From the NCBI GenBank assembly GCA_030272155.1, contig CP126194.1:5509501-5573500 (forward strand): a stretch of DNA of 64,000 nt. Direction: 5' to 3'. The notes beneath the pieces are model-generated. The model was not told the origin of the DNA and did not search any database. It saw nothing but the letters and a program-made list of their open reading frames with translations. The stretch is from Tetradesmus obliquus (Eukaryota > Chlorophyta > Chlorophyceae > Sphaeropleales > Scenedesmaceae). A program made the translations under genes and the position numbers. Numbering within the stretch: position 1 is the first letter of the stretch; the number at the start of each line of letters is the position of its first letter. Positions 1 through 9,523 of the stretch are shown here, piece by piece.

Positions 1-652
1 GTCCAGTGTGCAGGATGCAGTTTTATTTTTATTTGTTTGATGCAGGTTGGCAAGGGTTGCGGTGCATCGCCACTGGAAACTTTTTTTTCCACTTGAAAAC
101 TCACTGGACCGCTGAAATTCCTACTGGTCCCTTTTCTCCCGTACGTTCCACCAACCAGCATGCGAGGTTTTCACCTGCCTAGGACAGACATGCGTAGCCA
201 AGGGGAGCGGCCCTCAAAGCGCCGCTACGGGCGAATGTTCGGTCCGGCGTGCCGGCTGGCCCAATATAGAAAGCTGCTTGGTGTGCATCGTGAAAGTTGA
301 TTTTTGTTATAACTCTTTGTAAAATGTTAATATATGAATTTTAAAGCCATACGAATGTGCAGGGTGCAGGATGCAGGTTGGCAAGGGTTGCGGTGCATCG
401 CCACTGTAAACTTTTTTTTTCCACTGGAAACTCACTGGACCGCTAAAATTCCTACTGGTCGCTTTTCTCCCGTACGTTCCACCAACCAGCATGTGAGGTT
501 TTCACCTGCCTAGGACAGACATGCGTAGCCAAGCGGAGCGGCCCTCAATGCGCCGCTACGGGCGAATGTTCGGTCCGGCGTGCCGGCTGGCCCAATATAG
601 AAAGCTGCTTGGTGTGCATCGTGAAAGTTGATTTTTGTTATAACTCTTTGTA

Positions 653-1456
653 TTTTTTTTTTTTTTGAAGCAAGAACGTTACAAGGGCTGACCTAAATAA
701 CTGTGCACTTGCTCCATAAAAAGATCCATTGAGAGAGTGAGGCAACCTGTTCCGCACTCACTCCACAGGTCTCTTGTACCAAGAGACGCTGTCACACGAT
801 CATGCAGACAGCCCCTTGCGGAGCAGCCCCGAAAGGCATCCAGGACCTGACCGAGTGCCCAGACTCCACTAAAATCACAGTCGCGCAATGACGTCCTGTG
901 ATGTGTGACATACCGTGACTGGCCCTTGAAACAAAATCTGTCCATGGCGTAACTGTCAGCTATCACTGCATGGTGACTTGTACACCTCTACAAGCTGCAC
1001 TTTACAGGCAGCATTACGACACCTACACAAGACGCCTATTAACAGGTGACGGATTGTCGACACAGACAATCCCCACCTGACTATTCATTGACTCTCCACT
1101 GCATGCAAAGCACATCCTGCTACTGACCGAACATACACCTATGAGATATGTGGCATTCTGTAGGAAATGACACCACCTCAGGCACACAAAGCCACACACA
1201 CACAAACTAATCCACACATGCTGCACACATCCTCGTACACTGCTACCCACACGCACGCATACATAACGTACTCTGCTGCCCACTCACATGCATACATAAC
1301 GTATCCCGGCCATCAACTTAGCCTTTGCCATACTATTTTGCAACCCATCACAACGAGGAACGACGGCCACTACTCCAACGAATGCATTGTACACCCCGCC
1401 CGAACCGTCAAAACAGACCACCACGCCTCGTAGACCCGTGCCCAATCCATCCCTAA
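653..1456 (-). mobile_element. 5'-truncated LINE copy 1 in satellite A
   Basis: On the minus strand the element ends in a poly(A) tract (T-run at 653-666) preceded by TTGTAACGTTCTTGCTTC. It covers only the 3' untranslated region, starting just after the stop codon position known from the longer copy at 6861-8042. The flanks AACTCTTTGTA (left) and AACTTTTTGTA (right) look like a target-site duplication in the AT-rich part of a satellite A unit. Truncation at the 5' end, a poly(A) tail and a short duplication are the usual marks of LINE target-primed insertion. Confidence 0.85.
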
Positions 1457-1530
1457 CTTTTTGTAAAATGTTAATACATGAATTTTAAAGCCATACGAAT
1501 GTCCAGGGTGCAGGATGCAGGTTGGCAAGG

Positions 1531-2971
1531 TTTTTTTTTTTTTTTTGAAGCAAGAACGTTACAAGGGCTGACCTAAATAACTGTGCACTTGCTCCATAAA
1601 AAGATCCATTGAGAGAGTGAGGCAACCTGTTCCGCACTCACTCCACAGGTCTCTTGTACCAAGAGGATAGGTTGTGGGATACCGTTTGCATGGCTGCAGG
1701 GAAGGTCGCCTGAGATCAAACTTGTTGACTTTGAGCAGAAGTGGGGAGCACTGTATAGGATGGGCGCAAATGGGCGCATCAAGGTTCGGGCCAGCGCGGC
1801 TGGCATGTGAGGGATGGATTGGGCACGGGTCTACGAGGCGTGGTGGTCTGTTTTGACGGTTCGGGCAGGGTGTACAATGCATTCGTTGGAGTAGTGGCCG
1901 TCGTTCCTCGTTGTGATGTGTTGCAAAATAGTATGGCAAAGGCTAAGTTGATGGCCGGGATACGTTATGTATGCATGTGAGTGGGTAGCAGAGTACGTTA
2001 TGTATGCGTGCGTGTGGGTAGCAGAGTACGAGGATGTGTGCAGCATGTGTGGATAAGTTTGTGTGTGTGTGGCTTTGTGTGCCTGAGGTGGTGTCATTTC
2101 CTACAGAATGCCACATATCTCATAGGGGTGTGTTCGGTCAGTAGCAGGATGTGCTTTGCATGAAGTGGAGAGTCCATGAATAGTCAGGTGGGGATTGTCT
2201 GTGTCGACAATCCGTCACCTATTAATAGGCGTCTTGTGTAGGTGTCGTAATGCTGCCTGTAAAGTGCAGCTTGTAGAGGTGTGCAAGTCGCCATGGAGTG
2301 ATAGCTGACAGTTGCGCCATGGACGGATTTTGATTCAAGGGCCAGTCACGGTCTGTCACACATCACAGGACGTCATTGCGCGACTGTGATTTTAGTGGAG
2401 TCTGGGCACTCGGTCAGGTCCTGGATGCCTTTCGGGGCTGCTCCGCAAGGGGCTGTCTGCATGATCGTGTGACAGCGTCTCTTGGTACCAGAGACCTGTG
2501 GAGTGAGTGCGGAACAGGTTGCCTCATTCTCTCAATGGATCTTTTTATGGAGCAAGTGCACAGTTATTTAGGTCCGCCCTTGTAACGTTCTTGCTTCAAA
2601 AAAAAAAAAAAAAAAAAAAAAGAGACGCTGTCACACGATCATGCAGACAGCCCCTTGCGGAGCAGCCCCGAAAGGCATCCAGGACCTGACCGAGTGCCCA
2701 GACTCCACTAAAATCACAGTCGCGCAATGACGTCCTGTGATGTGTGACAGACCGTGACTGGCCCTTGAATCAAAATCCGTCCATGGCGCAACTGTCAGCT
2801 ATCACTGCATGGCGACTTGCACACCTCTAAAAGCTGCACTTTATAGGCAGCATTACGACACCTACACAAGACGCCTATTAATAGGTGACGGATTGTCGAC
2901 ACAGACAATCCCCACCTGACTATTCATGGACTCTCCACTTCATGCAAAGCACATCCTGCTACTGACCGAAC
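1531..2971 (-). mobile_element. 5'-truncated LINE copy 2, split by copy 3
   Basis: Two segments, 1531-1665 and 2622-2971, join into one minus-strand LINE 3' end when the plus-strand copy between them is removed. The satellite flanks repeat GCAGGTTGGCAAGG on both sides (about 1517-1530 and 2972-2986), a 14-bp target-site duplication. The element is 3' UTR only and is truncated sooner than copy 1. The break holding copy 3 has AGAG on both sides. Confidence 0.85.
1666..2621 (+). mobile_element. LINE copy 3 nested inside LINE copy 2
   Basis: Plus-strand copy inserted into minus-strand copy 2. The short direct repeat AGAG at 1662-1665 and 2622-2625 marks the junction. It begins inside the coding end of the element, keeps about the last 47 codons with a stop at 1808-1810, then a long 3' UTR, and ends with TTGTAACGTTCTTGCTTC plus roughly 23 A. 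It retains a UTR segment of about 200 bp that is missing from the copy at 6861-8042, so the two descend from different source variants or the latter suffered a deletion. Confidence 0.88.
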
Positions 2972-4719
2972 GGCAGGTTGGCAAGGGTTGCGGTGCATCG
3001 CCACTGGAAACTCACTGGACCGCTAAAATTCCTACTGGTCGCTTTTCTCCCGTACGTTCCACCAACCAGCATGTGAGGTTTTCACCTGCCTAGGACAGAC
3101 ATGCGTAGCCAAGCGGAGCGGCCCTCAAAGCGCCGCTACGGGCGAATGTTCGGTCCGGCGTGCCGGCTGGCCCAATATAGGAAGCTGCTTGGTGTGCATC
3201 GTGAAAGTTGATTTTTGTTATAAGTCTTTGTAAAATGTTAATATATGAATTTTAAAGCCATACGAATGTCCAGGGTGCAGGATGCAGGTTGGCAAGGGTT
3301 GCGGTGCATCGCCACTGGAAACTCACTGGACCGCTAAAATTCCTACTGGTCGCTTTTCTCCCGTACGTTCCACCAACCAGCATGTGAGGTTTTCACCTGC
3401 CTAGGACAGACATGCGTAGCCAAGCGGAGCGGCCCTCAAAGCGCCGCTACGGGCGAATGTTCGGTCCGGCGTGCCGGCTGGCCCAATATAGGAAGCTGCT
3501 TGGTGTGCATCGTGAAAGTTGATTTTTGTTATAACTCTTTGTAAAATGTTAATATATGAATTTTAAAGCCATACGAATGTCCAGTGTGCAGGATGCAGGT
3601 TGGCAAGGGTTGCGGTGCATCGCCACTGGAAACTTTTTTTTCCACTTGAAAACTCACTCGACCGCTGAAATTCCTACTGGTCGCTTTTCTCCCGTACGTT
3701 CCACCAACCAGCATGTGAGGTTTTCACCTGCCTAGGACAGACATGCGTAGCCAAGGGGAGCGGCCCTCAAAGCGCCGCTACGGGCGAATGTTCGGTCCGG
3801 CGTGCCGGCTGGCCCAATATAGAAAGCTGCTTGGTGTGCATCGTGAAAGTTGATTTTTGTTATAACTCTTTGTAAAATGTTAATATATGAATTTTAAAGC
3901 CATACGAATGTGCAGGGTGCAGGATGCAGGTTGGCAAGGGTTGCGGTGCATCGCCACTGTAAACTTTTTTTTTCCACTGGAAACTCACTGGACCGCTAAA
4001 ATTCCTACTGGTCGCTTTTCTCCCGTACGTTCCACCAACCAGCATGTGAGGTTTTCACCTGCCTAGGACAGACATGCGTAGCCAAGCGGAGCGGCCCTCA
4101 AAGCGCCGCTACGGGCGAATGTTCGGTCCGGCGTGCCGGCTGGCCCAATATAGAAAGCTGCTTGGTGTGCATCGTGAAAGTTGATTTTTGTTATAACTCT
4201 TTGTAAAATGTTAATACATGAATTTAAAAGCCATACGAATGTCCAGGGTGCAGGATGCAGGTTGGCAAGGGTTGCGGTGCATCGCCACTGGAAACTCACT
4301 GGACCGCTAAAATTCCTACTGGTCGCTTTTCTCCCGTACGTTCCACCAACCAGCATGTGAGGTTTTCACCTGCCTAGGACAGACATGCGTAGCCAAAGGG
4401 AGCGGCCCTCAAAGCGCCGCTACGGGCGAATGTTCGGTCCGGCGTGCCGGCTGGCCCAATATAGGAAGCTGCTTGGTGTGCATCGTGAAAGTTGATTTTT
4501 GTTATAACTCTTTGTAAAATGTTAATATATGAATTTTAAAGCCATACGAATGTCCAGGGTGCAGGATGCAGGTTGGCAAGGGTTGCGGTGCATCGCCACT
4601 GGAAACTTTATTTTTCCACTGGAAACTCACTGGACCGCTAAAATTCCTACTGGTCGCTTTTCCCCCGTACGTTCCACCAACCAGCATGTGAGGTTTTCAC
4701 CTGCCTAGGACAGACATGC

Positions 4720-4763
4720 GATTTAGGTCAGCCCTTGTAACGATCTTGCTTCAAAAAAAAAAC
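4720..4763 (+). mobile_element. Very short LINE 3' tail
   Basis: Only the last ~34 bases of the LINE (ATTTAGGTCAGCCCTTGTAA and the bases to the A-run) remain, followed by about ten A. It forms the exact right edge of satellite A. No duplication is visible because the right flank is a different, CAG-rich sequence. Confidence 0.75.
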
Positions 4764-6218
4764 CAGCAGAAGCAGCAGCAGTTGCAGTAGAAGCAGCAGC
4801 AGCAGCAGCCTTGCTCATCAGCCAGTTGAAGACACAACACAAACCATCTGCCAGTAGGACACCAGAACGACTCAAAAATCTTCACAGCTGCATCCTGCAA
4901 GCCTTGCTTCTTGTGCATGCCACGCAACATGCTTGGATGGCATGGTTTGCAGAGGTATCCAAGTGCACTGCAACCCCTTGACCAGCTCTGTCACGTCCCT
5001 TTCTCCAACGGCCAGCAGCAGAGGCTTGGATGTGCTTGCCGTTGTGTTTCCCTAGGCCTGTGTTGCCTGTGCCCAGCGGCACTCGCAGCACTCGCACGCT
5101 ACTGGCTACTGTGTGACAGACGGCCAAGGCCGGTAGTTGAGAGCATGTTGGCCTGTGTGCCTGCTAGATGTGTTGTGCACATCATAATAAAAGATACGAT
5201 GACTATGAAAATTGTTCAGGCAGCTACCTGGGGCGGTGGTGGTGCCCTTGCTTGTGGTGACAGTGTAGCCACACAGTGGAGTTGCTGCATGTAGTCAGCG
5301 GTAGGAGTGTTTTTTTGTAGGTCAGCTTAGCTAGTTGCAGCGGTAGGAGTGGTTTTCTTTGTGCTGGGATGTAGTGCAGCCTAGTGCTTTGTCATGCAGC
5401 AACAACAGTGTGGTGTTGCAGCCAGGTCTCTGTAAGTGTTGCTTGCATGCTGTATCATGCCATGCGCTTACATGCTTGCTTTGCCATGCCATGCTGTCCC
5501 TTGGAGGCGACCACTCGGTTGTGCTGCAGCATTGTGGTCATTTTGCTAGGCGGGCAGTGAGGCTGCAGACTTGCTGTTCCGTCGTGATGGTGGTGGGGGA
5601 CGGAGTTGGACTGAAACCCTACCTGGCTGGTATGATACGCCAGTTCAAGAGGCTGGAATTGCCTGGCCCCCATGTGTAACAAACACAAACACAAGCGCAA
5701 GAAACGTGACCAGCAAGAGACCCGACGCCTGAGAGCAATTGCTCTCAGTGCCGGACGGTCGCAGGCAACTGAAACCAAGCTCTTAAAAGCCGTTAAGCTG
5801 GTATAGAATCGCCTTATATGCAGGGCATGTGCGTTGCGTGAGAGCTTGGGGCTTAACATATGCTCCCAGGGATTTAAACCTACCTGTCTCGGTCGATGAC
5901 TGCAAGACTCTCCATATTCGCGTCTATTCAGCCTAGTTTTCCTTAGACTGCATCATAGTGTTGACACAGAGAGCTTGAGAGCGAGCTGGAGAGCGAGCCA
6001 GGACTAAAAACACTGAAAAATCAGGCGGGTGATGACAAATTCAGGGATACTCAGCAGTGAGAAGTGCTGAAAGTATGCGCCTAAAAATCAACCTGTTTTC
6101 ACCCGACTTCAGAGGCCAGCTGAAAATTTCACCGCAGTCAGCAAAATTCAGTGTTGCAGGCACTGAATTCTGCCTAATGTCTGCTGAAACAGGGGGGGTC
6201 AGCTCACAGTGCTGAAGG
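4764..6218. other. Unassigned spacer, no recognised gene
   Basis: This stretch begins with CAG/AGCAGCAG runs (4764-4815) and then carries unique-looking sequence. Plus-strand open frames exist at 4911-5294 and 5359-5679 but match no family I recognise. A small frame at 5672-5806 would encode a 44-residue, very basic peptide (MCNKHKHKRKKRDQQETRRL at its start). It could be the end of a decayed transposon gene or chance. No splice structure links these frames. Confidence 0.5.
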
Positions 6219-6322
6219 GTGAGTGCGGAACAGGTTGCCTCACTCTCTCAATGGATCTTTCTATGGAGCAAGTGCACAGTTATTTAGGTCAGCCCTTGTA
6301 ACGTTCTTGCTTCAAAAAAAAA
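6219..6322 (+). mobile_element. Short LINE 3' tail
   Basis: About 95 bp of the LINE 3' end (from GTGAGTGCGGAACAGGTTGC to TTGCTTC) followed by nine A. It directly abuts an inverted satellite A fragment on its right, so it again marks a repeat boundary. Confidence 0.85.
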
Positions 6323-6595
6323 CCTACGGGAGAAAAGCGACCAGTAGGGATTTTAGCCGTCCAGTGAGTTTCCAGTGGCGATGCACCGACACCTTTGCAT
6401 CCTGCACCCTGGACATTCGTATGGCTTTAAAATTCATATATTAACATTTAACAAAAAGTTATAATAATAAATCAACTTTCACGATGCACACCAAGCAGCT
6501 TCCTGTATTGGGCCAGCCGGCACGCCGGACCGAAAATTCGTCCTTAGTGACGCTTCGAAGGCCGCTCCGCTTGGCTACGCATGTCTGTCCTACCA
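6323..6595 (-). repeat. Inverted, diverged satellite A monomer
   Basis: Read on the minus strand this follows the satellite A unit (GGCTTTAAAATTCATATATT on the plus strand, the GCCGGCACGCCGGACCG block, GGCTACGCATGTCTGTCC), but it is less similar to the main array than array units are to each other. It is a single unit in the opposite orientation to the array at 1-4719. Confidence 0.85.
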
Positions 6596-6860
6596 CCACA
6601 CTTGCGTTTACATACACGAAGAACTTCGTCGGCATCACTGCACCCAACCTAGATTTTGGTACAACAGCATAATATGTCGTATTATGGTTGTTTGTAAGTC
6701 GGTTTTTAAGAGGCAGTTGGCAAACTGTCACAAAAGTGAGCAGCATCGCTTGTTGTGCAGCCTTGGCAAGCTCACCTTGATTGCATTTACATACACGAAG
6801 AACGCCGTCGGCATCACTGCGCCTTGGCTAGCTTTTGGCGTAGCAGCATAAAATGTCGTA

Positions 6861-8042
6861 TGGCAGTGTGTGCAGCCCGGAGCAGTGGTCCCTGTTAATA
6901 ACAGCCGTCTGCTGCTGCTGGATGACTTCAGTGTGTGGGCGCCGCCAGCAGGGCAGCAGCAGATGTGGACGCAGCTGCGTCTGCTGCTGCTGGAATCCAT
7001 TTGGGTGGTGCGCTGCAGCAGCATCAGGGCTGGCGTGACTGTGGCCAGTGCAGATGGCAGCGATGGCAGCGGCAGCCACAATGCAGGCAGCAATTCTCAA
7101 TCTCAGAGCCACGGCATCAGCGATGCAGAGGGCAGCAGCAGCAGCAGCAGCAGCAGCATGGGCAGTCAACGGGGTACAACTGGTGAGCCGGGCAGCTCGT
7201 CATACGCTGCTAAGGCTGTGGCGTGTAGGTTTCTGGCAGAGCTGCGGCAGCAAATTCAGAGGGAGTGGGATAGGGTGGAAGTAGATGTTAGGATAGGTTG
7301 TGGGATACCGTTTGCATGGCTGCAGGGAAGGTCGCCTGAGATCAAACTTGTTGACTTTGAGCAGAAGTGGGGAGCACTGTATAGGATGGGCGCAAATGGT
7401 CGCATCAAGGTTCGGGCCAGCGCGGCTGGCATGTGAGGGATGGATTGGGCACGGGTCTACGAGGCGTGGTGGTCTGTTTTGACGGTTCCGGCAGGGTGTA
7501 CAATGCATTCGTTGGAGTAGTGGCCGTCGTTCCTCGTTGTGATGTGTTGCAAAATAGTATGGCAAAGGCTAAGTTGATGGCCGGGATACGTTATGTATGC
7601 ATGTGTGTGGGTAGCAGAGTACGTTATGTATGCGTGCGTGTGGGTAGCAGAGTACGAGGATGTGTGCAGCATGTGTGGATAAGTTTGTGTGTGTGTGGCT
7701 TTGGCTTTAGAGGTGTGCAAGTCACCATGCAGAGATAGCTGACAGTTACGCCATGGACAGATTTTGTTGCAAGGGCCAATCACGGTCTGTCACACATCAC
7801 AGGACGTCATTGCGCGACTGTGATTTTAGTGGAGTCTGGGCACTCGGTCAGGTCCTGGATGCCTTTCGGGGCTGCTCCGCACGGGGCTGTCTGCATGATC
7901 GTGTGACAGCGTCTCTTGGTGCAAGAGACCTGTGGAGTGAGTGCGGAACAGGTTGCCTCACTCTCTCAATGGATCTTTTTATGGAGCAAGTGCACAGTTA
8001 TTTAGGTCAGCCCTTGTAACGATCTTGCTTCAAAAAAAAAAA
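6861..8042 (+). mobile_element. Longest LINE copy (truncated), in satellite B
   Basis: The insertion splits a satellite B unit: GTCGTAT occurs just before it (about 6854-6860) and again directly after the poly(A) (from 8043), a clear target-site duplication. The copy keeps the C-terminal coding end (stop at 7434-7436), a 3' UTR lacking about 200 bp relative to the copy at 1666-2621, the TTGTAACGATCTTGCTTC end and about 11 A. No reverse transcriptase or endonuclease domain is present in the window, so no autonomous copy is seen here. Confidence 0.9.
6870..7436 (+). pseudogene. C-terminal fragment of LINE ORF2-type protein
   Basis: An open frame of 188 codons with no real start, because the element is 5'-truncated. 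Near the beginning it has DDFSVWAPPAGQQQMW followed by LLLLESIWVVRC, which resembles the region after the reverse transcriptase domain in plant and algal LINE proteins (the zf-RVT neighbourhood). A Ser/Gly-rich linker with a run of Ser (about residues 88-97) follows, then a second conserved piece (FLAELRQQIQREWDRV). The catalytic YxDD part is absent. Assignment to a LINE rests on this resemblance plus the poly(A) end, truncation and target-site duplications. The clade cannot be named. Confidence 0.7.
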
Positions 8043-8069
8043 GTCGTATTATGGTTGTTTGTAAGACGG

Positions 8070-8189
8070 TACAAGAGACCTGTGGGGTGAGTGCGGAACA
8101 GGTTGCCTCACTCTCTCAATGGATCTTTATATGGAGCAAGTGCACAGTTATTTAGGTCAGCCCTTGTAACGTTCTTGCTTAAAAAAAAA
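8070..8189 (+). mobile_element. Short LINE 3' tail in satellite B
   Basis: About 110 bp of LINE 3' end plus nine A. AGACGGT stands immediately before (8063-8069) and immediately after (8189-8195) the insert, a 7-bp target-site duplication. It lies only 27 bp to the right of the poly(A) of the long copy, so two independent insertions hit the same satellite unit. Confidence 0.88.
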
Positions 8190-8860
8190 GACGGTTTTCA
8201 AGACGCAGTTGGCGAACCATATTTTTACTGAACAGCATCGCTTGTTGTGCACGCCTAGCAAGTCCACCACAATTGCGTTTACATACACGAAGGACTTCGT
8301 CGGCATCACTGCACCCAACCTAGATTTTGGTACAACAGCATAATGTGTCGTATTATGGTTGTTTGTAAGACGGTTTTTAAGAGGCAGTTGGCAAACTGTC
8401 ACAAAAAGTGAGCAGCATCGCTTGTTGTGCAGCCTTGGCAAGCTCACCTTGATTGCATTTACATACACAAAGAACGTCGTCGGCATCACTGCGCCTTGGC
8501 TAGATTTTGGTGTAGCAGCATAATATGTCGCATTATGGTTGTTTGTAAGACGGTTTTCAAGACGCAGTTGGCAAACTGTCACTAAAGTGAGCAGCATTTC
8601 TTGCTGTGCAACCTTGGCAAGCTCACCACAAATGCATGTGCATACACGAAGAACTTGGCTGGCATCACTGCGCCCAGGCTACATTTTGGTGCAACAGCAT
8701 AATTCGTAGTGTTGTTGTTTTATTCGGTTTTCAAGAGTCGGTTGGCAAACTATCCTTTAGTGATCCTTTAGTGATCCTTTCGGTTGGCAAACTATCGTTT
8801 AGTGATCAGCATCGCATGTTGTGGAGCCTTGGCAAGCTCACCACAAATGCATACTTCATG

Positions 8861-9074
8861 CTGCACCAAACCGTGCCATCCTGCTTCAGTGGCTATGCCC
8901 ACTGTTGTTGCGTATTAGTCTGCCATACACCGGCTCTGCTCTCCTTCGGATGTGCCACCATGTCGGCTGCAGCACTATGCCGTCTTGCACTAGTTGTCCT
9001 CACATGAACGCCCCGGGTGTGCTCCTTACTAGGCGGTCTAACATGGCAGTCTAACAGCCGCTTGCAAAAATCAG
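8861..9074. other. Spacer beyond satellite B, nothing recognised
   Basis: After the last degenerate satellite B unit the sequence becomes unique. Short frames here have no recognisable homology and no splice support. Confidence 0.4.
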
Positions 9075-9200
9075 TCTCGGGTGAGTGTCGAACATGTTTT
9101 TTTTGTTACCAAGTTGCGTCATCCTCTCAATGAGTTTTGTTACGGAGTGGGTTAACGGCTGCTAGGTTCAACCCTTGTAACTGACTTATCTACAAACAAT
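9075..9200 (+). mobile_element. Old, diverged LINE 3' end
   Basis: Blocks of the LINE 3' end can be followed in order: GTGAGTG with CGAAC, TCATCCTCTCAATG, then AACCCTTGTAACTGACTT. Many substitutions separate it from the other copies, and the poly(A) has decayed to an A-rich stretch (ACAAACAATT). It therefore represents an older insertion or a sister family sharing the same 3' end with the TGTAA motif. Confidence 0.6.
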
Positions 9201-9523
9201 TTACCGAGCATGTCTCGCTGCATGTAGTATTGCCCACATCCTATGATACACGGCAGTCAGTCGGTGCCACAAACACAACTACACAAAACCGCACCACCCA
9301 AAATGGAGACGCTAAGCATGGCGGTGCAGGGTTGTTCCTCACAAAGCGATAGCTCCATGCTTGTCTTTGAGGCCGTCCTCTTGGGCTCAGCACATGTCAA
9401 CGGAGCTCGTTCGTATAATTTCCTGGTAGCGGCCATGAACTTGCTGGAGACACCAAAGTGAATTCGTTACACTGGGCAAGTTTGAACTGTTTATGCATGC
9501 ACTTGATCACCCCCGGTGGTTTA
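9201..9523. other. 3' flank of the DoxX-like gene
   Basis: No gene seen. On the minus strand it contains a TGTAA motif (TTACA at about 9467-9471), some 55-60 bp past the stop codon of the DoxX-like gene, at a suitable place for its poly(A) signal. Confidence 0.45.

Larger units (their letters stand above)
1..4719. repeat. Satellite A tandem array (~310-331 bp units)
   Basis: About eight head-to-tail units. Successive copies of the motif around TTTGTAAAATGTTAATA lie near 318, 3229, 3538, 3869, 4200 and 4510, giving periods of 309-331 bp. The two length classes differ by an optional T-rich segment of about 21 bp beside CCACTGGAAAC. Each unit carries a GC-rich part (the stretch with CGGTCCGGCGTGCCGG) and an AT-rich part. 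The array is interrupted by LINE insertions at 653-1456 and 1531-2971 and stops abruptly at 4719 against a LINE tail. Units are nearly identical, so homogenisation is recent. The short minus-strand open frames repeated in each unit are a by-product of the repeat and not genes. Confidence 0.95.
6596..8860. repeat. Satellite B array (~174-180 bp units)
   Basis: Direct repeats marked by GACGGTTTT near 8190, 8369, 8549 and a degenerate copy near 8722, giving periods of 179, 180 and about 174 bp. An earlier unit and a part-unit lie at 6596-6860. Common blocks are TTTACATACACGAAGAAC, GGCATCACTGC and GGCAGTTGGCAAACTGTCAC. Two LINE copies (6861-8042 and 8070-8189) interrupt the array. Units after 8730 decay, including a small internal TTTAGTGATCC repeat at 8756-8780. 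The unit length is near one nucleosome repeat, as in many centromeric or heterochromatic satellites. Confidence 0.88.

Noticed and set aside
1-300. Telomere at the window start
   Set aside because: No TTTAGGG or TTTTAGGG arrays. The window opens in the middle of satellite A.
307-4687. Repeated minus-strand frames of about 61 codons (beginning MLVGGTYGRKATSRNFSG)
   Set aside because: They recur once per satellite A unit and are explained by the tandem repeat. No homology or gene structure.
5359-5679. Possible transposase fragment (frame ending GLKPYLAGMIRQFKRLELPG)
   Set aside because: The resemblance is too weak, with no terminal repeats or flanking duplications seen.
6870-7284. Ser/Gln/Ala-rich frames in other phases of the LINE coding end
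   Set aside because: Shadows of the LINE frame caused by CAG repeats. Only the frame ending at 7436 has conserved segments.
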